Origin: Malurus cyaneus samueli
Taxonomy: Eukaryota > Chordata > Aves > Passeriformes > Maluridae
DNA length: 64,000 nt
Assembly (NCBI GenBank): GCA_009741485.1
Contig: CM019227.1
Coordinates: 14,122,669-14,186,668 of the forward strand
Direction of reading: 5' to 3'
The translations under genes and the position numbers were made by a program. Every line of letters begins with the position of its first letter. Position 1 is the first letter of the stretch. The notes under the pieces were generated by a model. The model was not told the origin of the DNA, did not search any database, and was given only the letters and a program-made list of their open reading frames with translations. Shown here piece by piece: positions 1 to 12,802 of the stretch.

Positions 1-1747
1 TGTAATAACCAGGCAATGAAGAGATCCATGGGATCTGTCAGAAGGCCTGAGAGATCAGTTCCAAATCTCAGAACAACACCAGATCAACGTTCACTACCAA
101 TACAGGTTAATTATTAGTCTTCATGAATAATTAGCATTACATATGCAATTAACTTAGCCCTTAAGAATCTTATTCTAAATCAGCTGTGGCTGCACAGCTA
201 TCATGAGGCTGCAAGTTGTTAACGCTGATTCAGGTGGCCAAGCTTTTGAGCTCTTCTTTATCTTTCTTTTCTTATCATTCCTATGGTCCTGCTCACACCT
301 CAGCTCTCCAGCAGCAGCTCCAATTTGCCTCTGGCCATTTATTACTTTCAAGGGGACTCTGGTTTCACCAGACATCTTTGCTTGCTCAGTGTGGTGCATA
401 CATGCACACACACACATATAAATGTGTCCACAAAACACATATTTTTCTTTTTGCTTCACCATACTGTTTTCCCTCTTATACCCTCTTTTCTTGCAGATTT
501 TACTAGGTACACATTTTTTCCAATACCCCCATTTTTGGAAGAATACAATCCCCCAATGGTGGATCTGCTGTTACACATTATTTCTACCTTTTTGCTCAGA
601 TTTGCATGTTTGTTGCTTATTTAGTTAGTGGTGTTACATCGAGGAATATTTATATCCGGTCACCAGATATGCTATTTTAACATTTCCACGTTAATAATAC
701 CTTTCTTAATATGTATTATTAACACACTCCATAGTGCAACAGACCCTGCTTTGACTACACCCCTTCATGTTCAGGGGATCTATTTTGTGGTCTTTTCTAC
801 AAGGTATTGTTACTGTTAGAACTGTGATTTATTTGCTTTTCTCTCGCCTTTTTTCCCCACCTGATGGGACATTTGCCCTACTAAAAGTGCTCACAGCCTG
901 TTGTTGACCTTCTGCCCTCCATAGTTATGATATAAATGAGTGGTCACTGTGCCTTTTGAAGCAAAATTTAGCAGGTATCCTTCCTCCCTCAAGCTTCAAT
1001 GGGTTTGTTGTCACCCTGACGAGCAGACTGCCTGGGGCAATGGTCAGCAGCTGAAATCAGTGGTGTATAACACATGCTACATCCCAGCAATGCTGATTTA
1101 TGTCTGTGTCCTGTTACCTCACCACAACCCCGGGATCCTGGGTGTGACAAGGGGCCGTGTACCTGCCAGCACCTGCCAGCTCCCAGGAGCAATGTCAGCA
1201 CCAGGGCATTGCAAGGACCTGCCTTTCCAGCTCACCACGGGCTCAGATGTTAACACAGAGAGCATCCCTCACTCGTGGCAGGCAGCAGGGACCAGGAGAG
1301 CTGGGGCTCTCGAGTGTGAAATGTTAACACTCAGTACCTGCAGCGCTGGCAGATGCCCATGCCCCGGGGACAGGCACCTCTCTTCAGGCTGGCTGCTGGA
1401 GCTCGAGTATTGCAAAGGTCAGGAATCATAAAAGAAAACCTTAGAGGGGATGTTTAGTGGTTTGAATTACTAAAAAAAGAACTAAGGGTAGACTCTGATC
1501 ATTGTCAAATGTTACCGTGCCACCCGCTGAGCTCTCAGAGGAGTGAACAAAAGCTCATAAAGGATCCCTTTTGCCGCAGACAAACACAGGGTGGTGCAGA
1601 GCTGCTCAAAGCAGCACCTTGGCTGCAGGAATGGTAAATCTCAGAGGATTCTGAGTGCCCATGGTGCTCCCTGAGGACTGAGCGAGATCCCACTGTGCAG
1701 GGCTGAACACGCTGTGCACAGAGCTCTGAGCAGCAGGGCTCCATCCC

Positions 1748-1926
1748 TGAGCTGGGGAGAGGAATCTCCTGAGCTGGGGAGAGGGAATCTATGAGCTGGA
1801 GGAGAGGGAATCTATGAGCTGGGGAGAGGGAATCTCTGAGCTGGGGAGAGGGAATCTCCTGAGCTGGGGAGAGGGAATCTATGAGCTGGGGGAGAGGGAA
1901 TCTATGAGCTGGGGGAGAGGGAATCC
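1748..1926 (+). repeat. Minisatellite, about 22-bp period, short allele (8 copies)
   Basis: Eight copies of a unit starting GAGCTGGGGAGAGGG and ending AATCTAT (variants end ATCTCT, ATCTCCT or start GAGCTGGAGG) stand in direct array. The + strand is G/A-rich, each copy having two G runs and one AGCT. The period is not a multiple of three, so frames through it on either strand give rotating low-complexity peptides and are not evidence of a protein. Confidence 0.95.
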
Positions 1927-2538
1927 TGCCAGGACAGTGAGGGAATGCCCTGTGCCAGTCCAGGGATGCTGCCCAGGGTGGGGGTACCAGTGGAGGGGCT
2001 GCTGAGGGCTGAGATGGGCCCCAAGCACAGCCCTGACATGATGAAAAATGAGAGCTTGGAGGTGTTTGTGCTGTAAGTAACCACAGAGGCACAGAGTTAT
2101 ATTCTACCAATACTATCTCAAATTTAGGTCAATACCAGGCTTTAAACTAATAAATTGTGGGGGAAAGGTTGCTTTTTCAATAAAGGACAAAGAAATAAAA
2201 CCCAACCTATGGTCCTTATAATGATTAATCCTGTTCCACGGGATGTGCTCAAGCTCTAGTTGACCAGAACACGTTTGATTCACTGCTGCTGAGTGGGTTT
2301 ACAAGACTCATGGAGATGTGGCAGTCATTTTAAAATTATCCTTGGGGCTTTGGATTTTAGTGTCGTGACCAGGTTTGCATAGCTGCCAGTTACCTCCTAA
2401 CATGGCAGGCAAGCATTTTATTTCTTATTGCAATATCACACAGTAATGTAGAATATGTTACAGCCAAATTCTGGTTTATGGGTAAAGAGGACAAACATAA
2501 CCTTGCATGTTTTTTTTTAACTGATCACTAGGAATTGT

Positions 2539-2808
2539 TTACAGCTGCTGTGTCTGCAGTGTCAGTTCTGCACCCCATCTCTTATATTCTGCATTTTCAC
2601 CCCTCTCTGCTGCATCCTGCACCTCCTTCTCATCCCTGCTGTCATACCAAGCCTGTATTGCTCTACACTGTTGTGCTGGAGTCATAAATATCCCATTCTG
2701 CCCAGAACAACTGCTTGTTACTGCTGTCTGTATAAAAGTGCAGTCTCCATCCCAGACAAACAAAAGTGAACCAGAGACAGAGTCCTGATCAATTACAGAA
2801 ATTGCCAT
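2539..2808 (-). CDS. Possible last exon or small ORF, unit 1 (unidentified)
   Basis: A minus-strand frame of 89 codons starts at an ATG at 2808 and ends in TAA at 2539; it is open further upstream to about 2853. Reading on the minus strand, a pyrimidine-rich stretch ending in TTTAG lies just before the ATG, which would suit a splice acceptor, so a terminal exon is as likely as a stand-alone ORF. The predicted peptide has four cysteines (in GDC, SSC and QQC contexts plus one more polar stretch) and a charged Lys/Glu/Asp/Arg-rich C-terminal third ending LQTQQL. I recognise no family. The frame is kept in unit 3, but both residue differences between them are non-synonymous, which does not suggest constraint. 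It could be a chance frame. Confidence 0.2.
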   Translation of the reverse strand: MAISVIDQDSVSGSLLFVWDGDCTFIQTAVTSSCSGQNGIFMTPAQQCRAIQAWYDSRDEKEVQDAAERGENAEYKRWGAELTLQTQQL

Positions 2809-3674
2809 CCCAGCTAAATTAAGTAAAGCAAAGACCAAGAAGGGATCAGACAAGGTGGGCTTGACATGGCTCAGTCCTAAGGTCTTGCAACCTCAAGATT
2901 ATCACTTATTATCTGCAAAGGTAATTCTATAATTTGCTATAAAATTCTAATTTGCTACAAAAGAGGAGCTAATTGCTTTTCTCTTCCACTGGGAAGGAGC
3001 TGCCTGCAAAGCTCAGTAGAGCTCTGCTCTGGGTGGGCAGCTGCAGTCACAATGAACTGTGTAGAAAACTTGCACCTGACCTTGCAGACATACATTTTAC
3101 ACTAGATCAGCTTCTCATTTATGAGAATGAATTTGGAATCATAAGGAAAACAGTGACTGAAGAAAAAAAAAAAATCACGGGCAGGATGTGCACATCAAAA
3201 GGAAATCTGAAAAAACTGCTCTGAATTTTCTCAGAGGCCCAGATCTGAAAGGGTTGTTGAGGTAATTAGTCACAAAATAGAGTGCCAGAACTCCTTCCCT
3301 CCAACAGCAACCATCCCAGCACCCTGGCCTTTCAAAACAGCACTCACACACCCTTCCCTAGCAGTGAATGATGGCTGCCTTGTGTAATAAAATATTCAAG
3401 TTCACAACAATGCTTTATAAAGAAGGAGGTTCATGAATTTTTTAAATTATTTTGTAAATCACTCTGAGAGCTGACAATGAAGGCTAGCACCTCAGCTGGT
3501 GTACAACTGCCAAGTTATCCTGGAATTCAGCCTGACACTGGGATTTGTGGGAACTTTCCCCTCTGATGTGTCAGAAACCCTCTTCTGAACAAAGTGTGAA
3601 AAACTTTGCCCCCACTCTCAGCCTGGCAACCCAACCCACGCTCCGAGAGCTGCTCAGGCACTACAGGAGGAGAT

Positions 3675-5285
3675 ATGTTAATTCAAATGTGCAACGAAGT
3701 AAGTGCCAAAACAACTTGTAAAATTTTAGTAACCCCACATGACAGAAATGTAGTATTGCAGAATGTGCTCCATTCCCTTTGATCTATGATTTATTGATGC
3801 ACACTATGAAATATTCATTAAAACAGACTGCTGTTTCCCGTTGATTTGTCATGTTTTTAATTCATATTTTAACACATTAATAAAACTGACACTATTAATT
3901 ATTTTTTGAAATACCAAATATATTTGAGATGTAAAACTGGCATGGGTTATGTTTGATATTAAAATATCAGGAGGAATTAGTTCAAGCAAAATATGATCTG
4001 CAAGTGCTTGTAATGATACTCTATATTCTATCGCCCCAAACAACTCCCTAGTTCCCTCCACTACTTTGAAACAACTTAAATTACAAATGCAAACCACACT
4101 TGGAAGCAGTTGCAACATTAAGCTCATGCTGCTTCTGCATTCATACAAATACACGTGTTCATCAGTCTCTGCTATGGAGGTAACACAGAAATATATTGGA
4201 GGGCACAGGAACCTGTTTTTCTGAAATGATTGCTGGTCTTGGCTTCAGTGGTGCTTTTTTCTTAGCAACGGTTTGGTTTAACAACGCACAAGGCAGCTCT
4301 GTTCTGCCACTCCATCTGCTGTGTAGCAGTAATAGGAAGGCTTATGCATTTTTAAGGGAAATATAGTCTGTCTTATAAAAGGCAGACTCATAATTAGGCT
4401 TCCAGCTTGAAGGAGGACATGCTGAAATGTGCCTATGAAAAATTAAAGTTCATATACTGGTCAGAAAAACACTGCTGAGGTACCTTCATTTATGTCACCC
4501 CATTGTTTGGCCTTCAGAGATGAATTATAAAGTCTTGCTCAGAGTCAGAATGACCAGCTTTAGGACTGTGTTATGGTGGCACTTGAGATCTGGCCATTTC
4601 TAGTTATGAAGATCTTGTTCTCTAAACTCAAAGAGATTTATTAATTTGCTCATTTTGAAAAATACTAAAATTCCAAATAATAAACTATTTTAAATAGCAC
4701 ATCATATGGACACTCAGAGATCAGTTCTCATTTCTCAGTTAATGTTTTCAGAGCTTATAGCTAGAAAGAAAAGCAGAAAAATATGGCTGACCCTAGACCA
4801 ACTCAAATGCCTCCAGCAGCTTCCACCCTTCTTATTTTTGCCAGGATGTTTTAAAAAAGACCCATCCAGCACAGTTTAAGGGAAAGTTTGGAAAGTTGCC
4901 TAGGAATCATTAAAAGATGTGTAAACGTGTCATTAGCATCTTTCACCATGGCAGAAAGGCAACAAACAAGAGAGTTTGCTTGGAGATTTTAGGAAAACTA
5001 CACCTGCTACGCTGAGATATGGCTTGTGTGGACAATTCCAAAGGAAACTTCTGCAAATCTTTGACCTGATGCTGAAAGGACCTTTGACAATTAAGAACCA
5101 ACTCAGGCCTCCTTGCAAACATGAATGCTGTGTGGGATGGACTGTCCTTGAGACCTCATGCTGCTCTAGTTTTGCCAAAGAAGGGAAGAAGTGATGGCCA
5201 CTCATTACACACTCAAATGGCCACTCATTACACACTCTCAAATCCCGGTGTTTTCTACTGGGAATGTGGAAGTTCTCACTTTTAG

Positions 5286-5327
<42 letters not shown>

Positions 5328-5743
5328 GTGTGCGTATTATTTGTTTTATAGCAAATCAGCATTTCATCTGACCTTTAAAATTGAAGTGTCCATGGTTCAG
5401 CAGCTCCCAAAGCCTTTGCCATCACATCATTATGGAAGTGTGATTCAGGTCTGTTTAGCAGCCAGCCTCAGGCAGGAAGTTCTGCAGATATATTGTAGCT
5501 GCTTCTTTATTAATTATCAGCAACTTCAGCTACTGGAGTTCAAAAGACACCAGTATTCCAAATAAACATTAAGAGCTGACTGAAAATAAGAAAGAAACAG
5601 TACAGCAAAGGGCCAGAGTCCTGCAGACCCTCCCCAAGGGTTCACTGTGTGATTTCTGATGTTGCATTTCCCATATTGCAGCTGCATCCTCAGGGCCAGC
5701 CCAACAAAGAGTCTGCACAAATGTCACTTTCAACATGTTAAAG
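3675..5743. other. 2.07-kb segment present only in unit 1
   Basis: Units 1 and 2 part after CAGGAGGAGAT (3664-3674 and 13931-13941) and rejoin at CACTGG (5744 and 14162). The 2069 bp between are unrelated to the 220 bp in unit 2. The segment is AT-rich and holds a 39-T tract (5288-5326) and a two-copy direct repeat of ATGGCCACTCATTACACAC (around 5196-5238). I see no terminal repeats, no flanking target-site duplication and no reverse-transcriptase-like frame, so it is not an obvious transposon. Confidence 0.75.
5288..5326. repeat. Poly-T tract, 39 bases
   Basis: An uninterrupted T run lies inside the unit-1-specific segment. It could be the reversed tail of a retroposed sequence on the minus strand, but no retroelement body is recognisable to its left. 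Confidence 0.95.
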
Positions 5744-7038
5744 ACACTGGGAAGCACTCCCTGATCTAGAATAGACATCTCTTGCTCTACTGCCTTGTGG
5801 AGAAGGCTTCAAATGCAAGTAACTTCAGACCCTATATTGGGATGGAACAGATGCTGGTGAATTATCCTGTCAATTATCATTTTCTCTTTACTAGAACTGA
5901 ATAAAAATGTAACAGAAAAACCCTCAAGATGTGTGTAAAGCTGTTATTTGAAATGTCACTGCAGTGGAACACAATCCTTACTCTGGCAGAGCTGGGTTTG
6001 CAGCTGCATGCCCCCAGCTTTTGCTGTGCTGTGCAGGGGTACCTGAACACCTCACATCAAAAATCTGCACCAAGAGCTGGGGACAGCAGGGATAAGTCAG
6101 TGCTCAGTAAATCCAGTTCCAGTTGGGGTGGAGCTGATGTTCAGATTGCCTCTGACTGTCTGGGTGAGCCGGGAGGGCTCGGCCACTCTCTGCACAGATG
6201 GGGTGAGGGACAGGCTTGGGACAAAGGGCCAGCTGCAGAGGACGTGATTGACTGGCCCACCACAATTAAATGTTGGCATTATTGTTATAGGAGCTCTCTG
6301 GGATGGAATTTTGGGCAGTTGCAGCCATTGCCCCAGGCAGCTCCTGCTGTGTCACCCCAGCCCGAATCCCTAAATGTGTTAATTGTCATCCTGGGGGGAC
6401 AATGTGGCCTTGCCCTCCAGGGACTGCCCGTGGTGTTCCTGCTGTGGAAGGGATCGAGCTGTGCATCACTATTTGTAAACAGTGAACAGCAATTGTTGCT
6501 GTGTGGGAAGCCATTTGGATGCAGTTGATCTGTTCAAGAGATGTTTTGTCTTTAGTTGAGGTACAGCAGTGGCAGTGGTACAAATGCAAACAAAATGAAT
6601 GGAAATGAATGAAGCTGGAGCAGTGCCCTTGGGCCCCAGGGCAGCTGAGTGACAGTGACCCAGCAGCACAGCAGTCTGGGGACTCTCACCTGCACCAGCT
6701 GAAGACAATTCTGCAGAAGACACTTAAAACAGAGACCCCCACGTCCACCCAGGATCACCCACCCTTCCTTTCTGAGGAGAGTGTGTCCTTATGTGGGCAT
6801 TTACCTGAAGCAGAGACCCCCAAAATCACCTCCCTTTCAAAAGCTCTGCCTGGGGATGTGTGTGCAATACCATCCAAGACAAACAGATGTGCTTCTGGAA
6901 GGACAGAGGCCCAGGGGACAGAGCCATTCTACTTTCAGTACCAAAAAAACTACTTATAAACCTTGTTTAGACAACATCAATCACCTTAGCATGTGCACAT
7001 CCCACAGGAGCTGTGTTGAGCACTGGACAAAGTCAGGG

Positions 7039-7110
7039 AGTGACCCTGCAAGAGTTATTGGATATTTGCTTTGCATGTGCCTCAGTTTCCCTCCCTATAA
7101 AAGGGGCAGA
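7039..7110 (+). mobile_element. MIR/CORE-SINE-like fragment, unit 1
   Basis: The stretch TGACCCTGCAAG...TGTGCCTCAGTTTCC followed by CTATAAAAGGGGCAGA has the spacing and wording of the central part of MIR-type SINEs (TGACC..GGGCAAG, then TGTGCCTCAGTTTCC, then CTGTAAAATGGGG). Only about 70 bp can be recognised. The core phrase is distinctive but the flanks are too worn to place the element's ends. Confidence 0.5.
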
Positions 7111-10100
7111 CACACAGCACTAGGAATTTGTGGAAGATTTAGCAGCTACACATTTTTTATTAGTTTTCTTGTCTGGTTTCGACAACGAGTGATATCAGGT
7201 CAAAAGCAAAGCAAGTTTTCATTAATGAAACATGAATCCTTCCCTAATATAGTGGGACTGAGCAGTCTGCAGGATGATTTTGTTGTCTGATATCGTTACC
7301 CTTTATGATCTCATATTTTATGGTCGTTAATGCCATTGGAGGAAAACATGATTAGAGCAGAAAGCAGCTTCAAAGCAGCCATTGCTCAGTGCATTCATCA
7401 CACTTGCTGCAGAGCTGGATTTTTCCTCTCTACAAACACAATCAATCAGTGCAGGTAAAGAGTTAGTTGCAAATAGAAGCCCTTTATGTGAACTAGTGTG
7501 TATCCTGTTTTTATCAGTGTGCTGGGAAGTGTAGTTAGGCTGGGATAAGTTATGTGGTGTGGGCTTAGGCATTAATGAATATGAGAAACTAAATTATTGA
7601 ATTTTGCAATGCAAATTATTTTTTGAGCACAAATTCTTCACTTTTGAATGTTAAGGGCTCATAAAAAATGTCAATGGTTTATGAATTAGGCCATTAGCAT
7701 GCAATTTGTGATTCAAACAGTAGCACAGCCTCATGCAATAAGTGACTGAATAAAGAGCAGCATTCCTCTCTACACTTGCACAAGAGTTTGTCAGGAAGGC
7801 AAATGCAGGGAGATGTCACACGAGGGACTCGTTCCCTCCCTCTGGAGATGCACAGTGACACAGCAGAGGGGTCCTATGTCTATCCCTAAGTACTGTGCCT
7901 AGAAATGCTGATTTTTGTGATTTTTGCAGCCATGGGAACAGGCAGAGCACCTGAGTGTGAGATGGGCCCAGAGCTCTCCAGTGCCCTGCCAGCTCATGGG
8001 TGTGTGTGTGCCCACACTGGCACTGCCTCCTCACCCTGACAGCAATACCTGCACCTTTTGCCAGAGCTACCAATGGGTTAACTGGCTTGAGACTTTAATG
8101 AAAATAATATCCACCCATAGTGGGAGAACTCTGAGCATTTTGAGTACGTACAGGTGTCTTGAGTGAATACAAAATGTGTGCTAACAAGCGAGTCTGAGAT
8201 GGGTTACCCTGCATAAGGCTGGGTAAAAGGGAATCTAAAGGAGTCCCAAACACAAATGTCAGCTCAGACTGCAGGGAGAGAGCTGTTGTCTTGGTGGCCA
8301 ATTCCCAATTCAAACAGCAGTGCTTACAAAGGTAACCAAAAATGCAAAACTGTTACGGATACAAAAATTCATACTTGCCCAAGATGAGAGCAATTTTGCA
8401 AAGAAAACACTTATTCTGAGGCTATTTATGTGACAGGATGAATATTGCTGTTATCTAAAAGATCTCTGCAGCTGTTCAGTGTTTCAGAATCTGTGCTGGG
8501 GTAGAAAAATTAACCAGAAAGGAGGCAGAGGAATGGCTTGAAAAGAGGTGTTAGATGCTTTTGAATGTAAGATACACTCTTAAAGCAGTATATATATATA
8601 ATATTAGTATTACATGTGATCCTATGGTACATGGAACTCCTGAAGGGCAGTTTGAAAATGCAGAGCTCTTAATTTGTGCCGGTGGCATCACTGACCCTCC
8701 CTTTCTCCACCTGAAAATCGGTGTCACAAAGGCTCAGGTTGTCACATCCCACAGGCTGCCCTTTGACAGGGTCTCTAACGATTCAGAAGGTGACAATTTC
8801 AGGAACATCGGTGGGGAATGTGCCCTTCTTACAGCTCCTCATGGTGAGCAGCGTTCATCACAGAGCTCAGAGCCAGCAGGAGAGGGGCTGAGCAGCTGGT
8901 GGCAAAAGAGAGGAGTGGACAGAAACCTTTGATTCCCCATCAGAAGCTACAAGGATTTTTGGCTGCCCCTGCTGCTGGCTGTGGTCAGTTCTGGGGGCAG
9001 CCATCCTTTCTGTCTGCCCTCAGACAGAAGTAATTCAGTCTGTGTAATTGAACTTGCCACGGCCATATCCCAGGGCCTCTGACCTGGCTTTCAAGGCTGG
9101 AGAAACTCACATCTTGGATTTTCTTCTGTCTCCTTTCTTGCAGCTGAATACACACACACATCCTCTGTTGCTGTAATAACCAGGCAATGAAGAGATCCAT
9201 GGGATCTGTCAGAAGGCCTGAGAGATCAGTTCCAAATCTCAGAACAACACCAGATCAACGTTCACTACCAATACAGGTTAATTATTAGTCTTCATGAATA
9301 ATTAGCATTACATATGCAATTAACTTAGCCCTTAAGAATCTTATTCTAAATCAGCTGTGGCTGCACAGCTTCATGAGGCTGCAAGTTGTTAACGCTGATT
9401 CAGGTGGCCAAGCTTTTGAGCTCTTCTTTATCTTTCTTTTCTTATCATTCCTATGGTCCTGCTCACACCTCAGCTCTCCAGCAGCAGCTCCAATTTGCCT
9501 CTGGCCATTTATTACTTTCAAGGGGACTCTGGTTTCACCAGACATCTTTGCTTGCTCAGTGTGGTGCATACATGCACACACACACATATAAATGTGTCCA
9601 CAAAACACATATTTTTCTTTTTGTTCACCATACTGTTTTCCCTCTTATACCCTCTTTTCTTGCAGATTTTACTAGGTACACATTTTTTCCAATACCCCAT
9701 TTTTGGAAGAAACAATCCCCCAATGGTGGATCTGCTGTTACACATTATTTCTACCTTTTTGCTCAGATTTGCATGTTTGTTGCTTATTTAGTTAGTGGTG
9801 TTACATCGAGGAATATTTATATCCGTCACCAGATATGCTATTTTAACATTTCCACGTTAATAATACCTTCTTAATATGTATATTAACACACTCCATAGTG
9901 CAAAGACCCTGCTTGCTACACCCCTTCATGTTCAGGGGATCTATTTTGTGGTCTTTTCTACAAGGTATTGTTACTGTAGAACTGTGATTTATTTGCTTTT
10001 CTCTCTGCCTTTTTTCCCCACCTGATGGACATTTGCCCTACTAAAAGTGCTCACAGCCTGTTGTTGACCTTCTGCCCTCCATAGTTATGATATAAATGAG

Positions 10101-10904
10101 TGGTCACTGTGCCTTTTGAAGCAAAATTTAGCAGGTATCCTTCCTCCCTCAAGCTTCAATGGGTTTGTTGTCACCCTGACGAGCAGACTGCTGGGGCAAT
10201 GGTCAGCAGCTGAATCAGTGGTGTATAACACATGCTACATCCCAGCAATGCTGATTTATGTCTGTGTCCTGTTACCTCACCACAACCCCGGGATCCTGGG
10301 TGTGACAAGGGGCCGTGTACCTGCCAGCACCTGCCAGCTCCCAGGAGCAATGTCAGCACCAGGGCATGCAAGGACCTGCCTTTCCAGCTCACCACGGGCT
10401 CAGATGTTAACACAGAGAGCATCCCTCACTCGTGGCAGGCAGCAGGGACCAGGAGAGCTGGGGCTCTCAAGTGTGAAATGTTAACACTCAGTACCTGCAG
10501 CGCTGGCAGATGCCCATGCCCCGGGGACAGGCACCTCTCTTCAGGCTGGCTGCTGGAGCTCGAGTATTGCAAAGGTCAGGAATCATAAAAGAAAACCTTA
10601 GAGGGGATGTTTAGTGGTTTGAATTACTAAAAAAAGAACTAAGGGTAGACTCTGATCATTGTCAAATGTTACCGTGCCACCCGCTGAGCTCTCAGAGGAG
10701 TGAACAAAAGCTCATAAAGGATCCCTTTTGCCGCAGACAAACACAGGGTGGTGCAGAGCTGCTCAAAGCAGCACCTTGGCTGCAGGAATGGTAAATCTCA
10801 GAGGATTCTGAGTGCCCATGGTGCTCCTGAGGACTGAGCGAGATCCCACTGTGCAGGGCTGAACACGCTGTGCACAGAGCTCTGAGCAGCAGGGCTCCAT
10901 CCCT

Positions 10905-12194
10905 GAGCTGGGGAGAGGGAATCTATGAGCTGGGGAGAGGGAATCTATGAGCTGGGGAGAGGGAATCTATGAGCTGGGGAGAGGGAATCTCCTGAGCTGG
11001 GAGAGGGAATCTATGAGCTGGAGGAGAGGGAATCTATGAGCTGGGGAGAGGGAATCTCTGAGCTGGGGAGAGGGAATCTCCTGAGCTGGGGAGAGGGAAT
11101 CTATGAGCTGGAGGAGAGGGAATCTATGAGCTGGGGAGAGGGAATCTCGAGCTGGGAGAGGGAATCTCCTGAGCTGGGGAGAGGGAATCTGAGCTGGAGA
11201 GGGAATCTCTGAGTGGGGAGAGGGAATCTTGAGCTGGGGAGAGGGAATCTCTGAGCTGGGAGAGGGAATCTTGAGCTGGGGAGAGGGAATCTATGAGCTG
11301 GGGAGAGGATCTGAGCTGGGGAGAGGGAATCTCCTGAGCTGGGGAGAGGGAATCTATGAGTGGGGAGAGGGAATCTCTGAGCTGGGGAGAGGGAATCTAT
11401 GAGCTGGGAGAGGGAATCTATGAGCTGGGGAGAGATCTGAGCTGGGGAGAGGAATCTCTATGAGCTGAGCGGGAGAGGGAATCTCTGAGCTGGGGAGAGG
11501 GAATCTTGAGCTGGGGAGAGGAATCTTGAGCTGGGAGAGGGAATCTATGAGCTGGGAGAGGGAATCTTGAGCTGGGGAGAGGGAATCTATGAGCTGGGAG
11601 AGGGAATCTCCTGAGCTGGGGAGAGGGAATCTATGAGCTGGGGAGAGGGAACTATGAGCTGGGGAGAGGGAATCTATGAGCTGGGGAGAGGAATCTATGA
11701 GCTGGGGAGAGGGAACCTATGAGCTGGGGAGAGGGAATCTATGAGCTGGAGGAGAGGGAATCTATGAGCTGGGGGAGAGGGAATCTCTGAGCTGGAGACT
11801 GGCTGGGAGAGGGAATTGAGCTGGGGAGAGGACCTATGAGCTGGGGAGAGAACTGGCTGGAGAGGGAATCTATGAGCTGGAGGAGAGGGAACTAGAGCTG
11901 GGAGAGGGAATCTATGAGCTGGGGAGAGGGAATCTATGAGCTGGGGAGAGGGAACCTATGAGCTGGGGAGAGGAATCTATGAGCTGGAGGAGAGGGAATC
12001 TATGAGCTGGGGAGAGGGAACTATGAGCTGGGGAGAGGGAATCTTGAGCTGGGGAGAGGAATCTTGAGCTGGGGAGAGGGAATCTTGAGCTGGGGAGAGG
12101 GAATCTCTGAGCTGGGGAGAGGGAATCTTGAGCTGGGGAGAGGGAATCTATGAGCTGGGGAGAGGGAATCTATGAGCTGGGGGAGAGGGAATCC
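10905..12194 (+). repeat. Minisatellite, about 22-bp period, long allele (about 57 copies)
   Basis: This is the same array at the homologous place in unit 2, expanded to about 1.29 kb. Many copies are shortened by one to several bases (endings ATCTTGAG, ATCTGAG; G runs of three instead of four), and some pieces are scrambled near 11450-11475 and 11795-11860. The irregularity is higher than in unit 3 and may partly be consensus error. Confidence 0.95.
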
Positions 12195-12802
12195 TGCCAG
12201 ACAGTGAGGGAATGCCCTGTGCCAGTCCAGGGATGCTGCCCAGGGTGGGGGTACCAGTGGAGGGGCTGCTGAGGGCTGAGATGGGCCCCAAGCACAGCCC
12301 TGACATGATGAAAAATGAGAGCTTGGAGGTGTTTGTGCTGTAAGTAACCACAGAGGCACAGAGTTATATTCTACCAATACTATCTCAAATTTAGGTCAAT
12401 ACCAGGCTTTAAACTAATAAATTGTGGGGGAAAGGTTGCTTTTTCAATAAAGGACAAAGAAATAAAACCCAACCTATGGTCCTTATAATGATTAATCCTG
12501 TTCCAGGGATGTGCTCAAGCTCTAGTTGACCAGAACACGTTTGATTCACTGCTGCTGAGTGGGTTTACAAGACTCATGGAGATGTGGCAGTCATTTTAAA
12601 ATTATCCTTGGGGCTTTGGATTTTAGTGTCGTGACCAGGTTTGCATAGCTGCCAGTTACCTCCTAACATGGCAGGCAAGATTTTATTTCTTATTGCAATA
12701 TCACACAGTAATGAGAATATGTTACAGCCAAATTCTGGTTTATGGGTAAAGAGGACAAACATAACCTTGCATGTTTTTTTTTAACTGATCACTAGGAATT
12801 GT

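Larger units (their letters stand above)
1..9171. repeat. Large tandem duplication, unit 1 (left end clipped)
   Basis: The sequence starting at base 1 (TGTAATAACCAGGCAATGAA) recurs at 9172 and at 17567, and the similarity continues collinearly through each copy, so this is a head-to-tail array. Base 1 already lies inside the homologous block, so the array or its edge extends left of the window. Unit 1 carries the short form of the minisatellite (1748-1926) and a 2.07-kb segment (3675-5743) not found in the other visible units. Sub-stretches 1-1747, 1927-2538, 2855-3674, 5744-7038 and 7111-9171 contain no gene or known transposon that I recognise. A (CA)6 run lies at 405-416 and a short TA run near 8590. 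Frames here are short or differ between copies. Confidence 0.95.

Noticed and set aside
1535..2110. Minus-strand 191-codon Ser/Pro-rich frame over the minisatellite
   Set aside because: It is produced by the 22-bp repeat read in rotating frames. It changes completely between units.
5929..6528. Plus-strand 199-codon frame in unit 1
   Set aside because: No domain, signal or splice pattern. The unit 2 copy is broken in several places, and Ser/Gly/Leu-rich content fits a chance frame in GC-moderate DNA.
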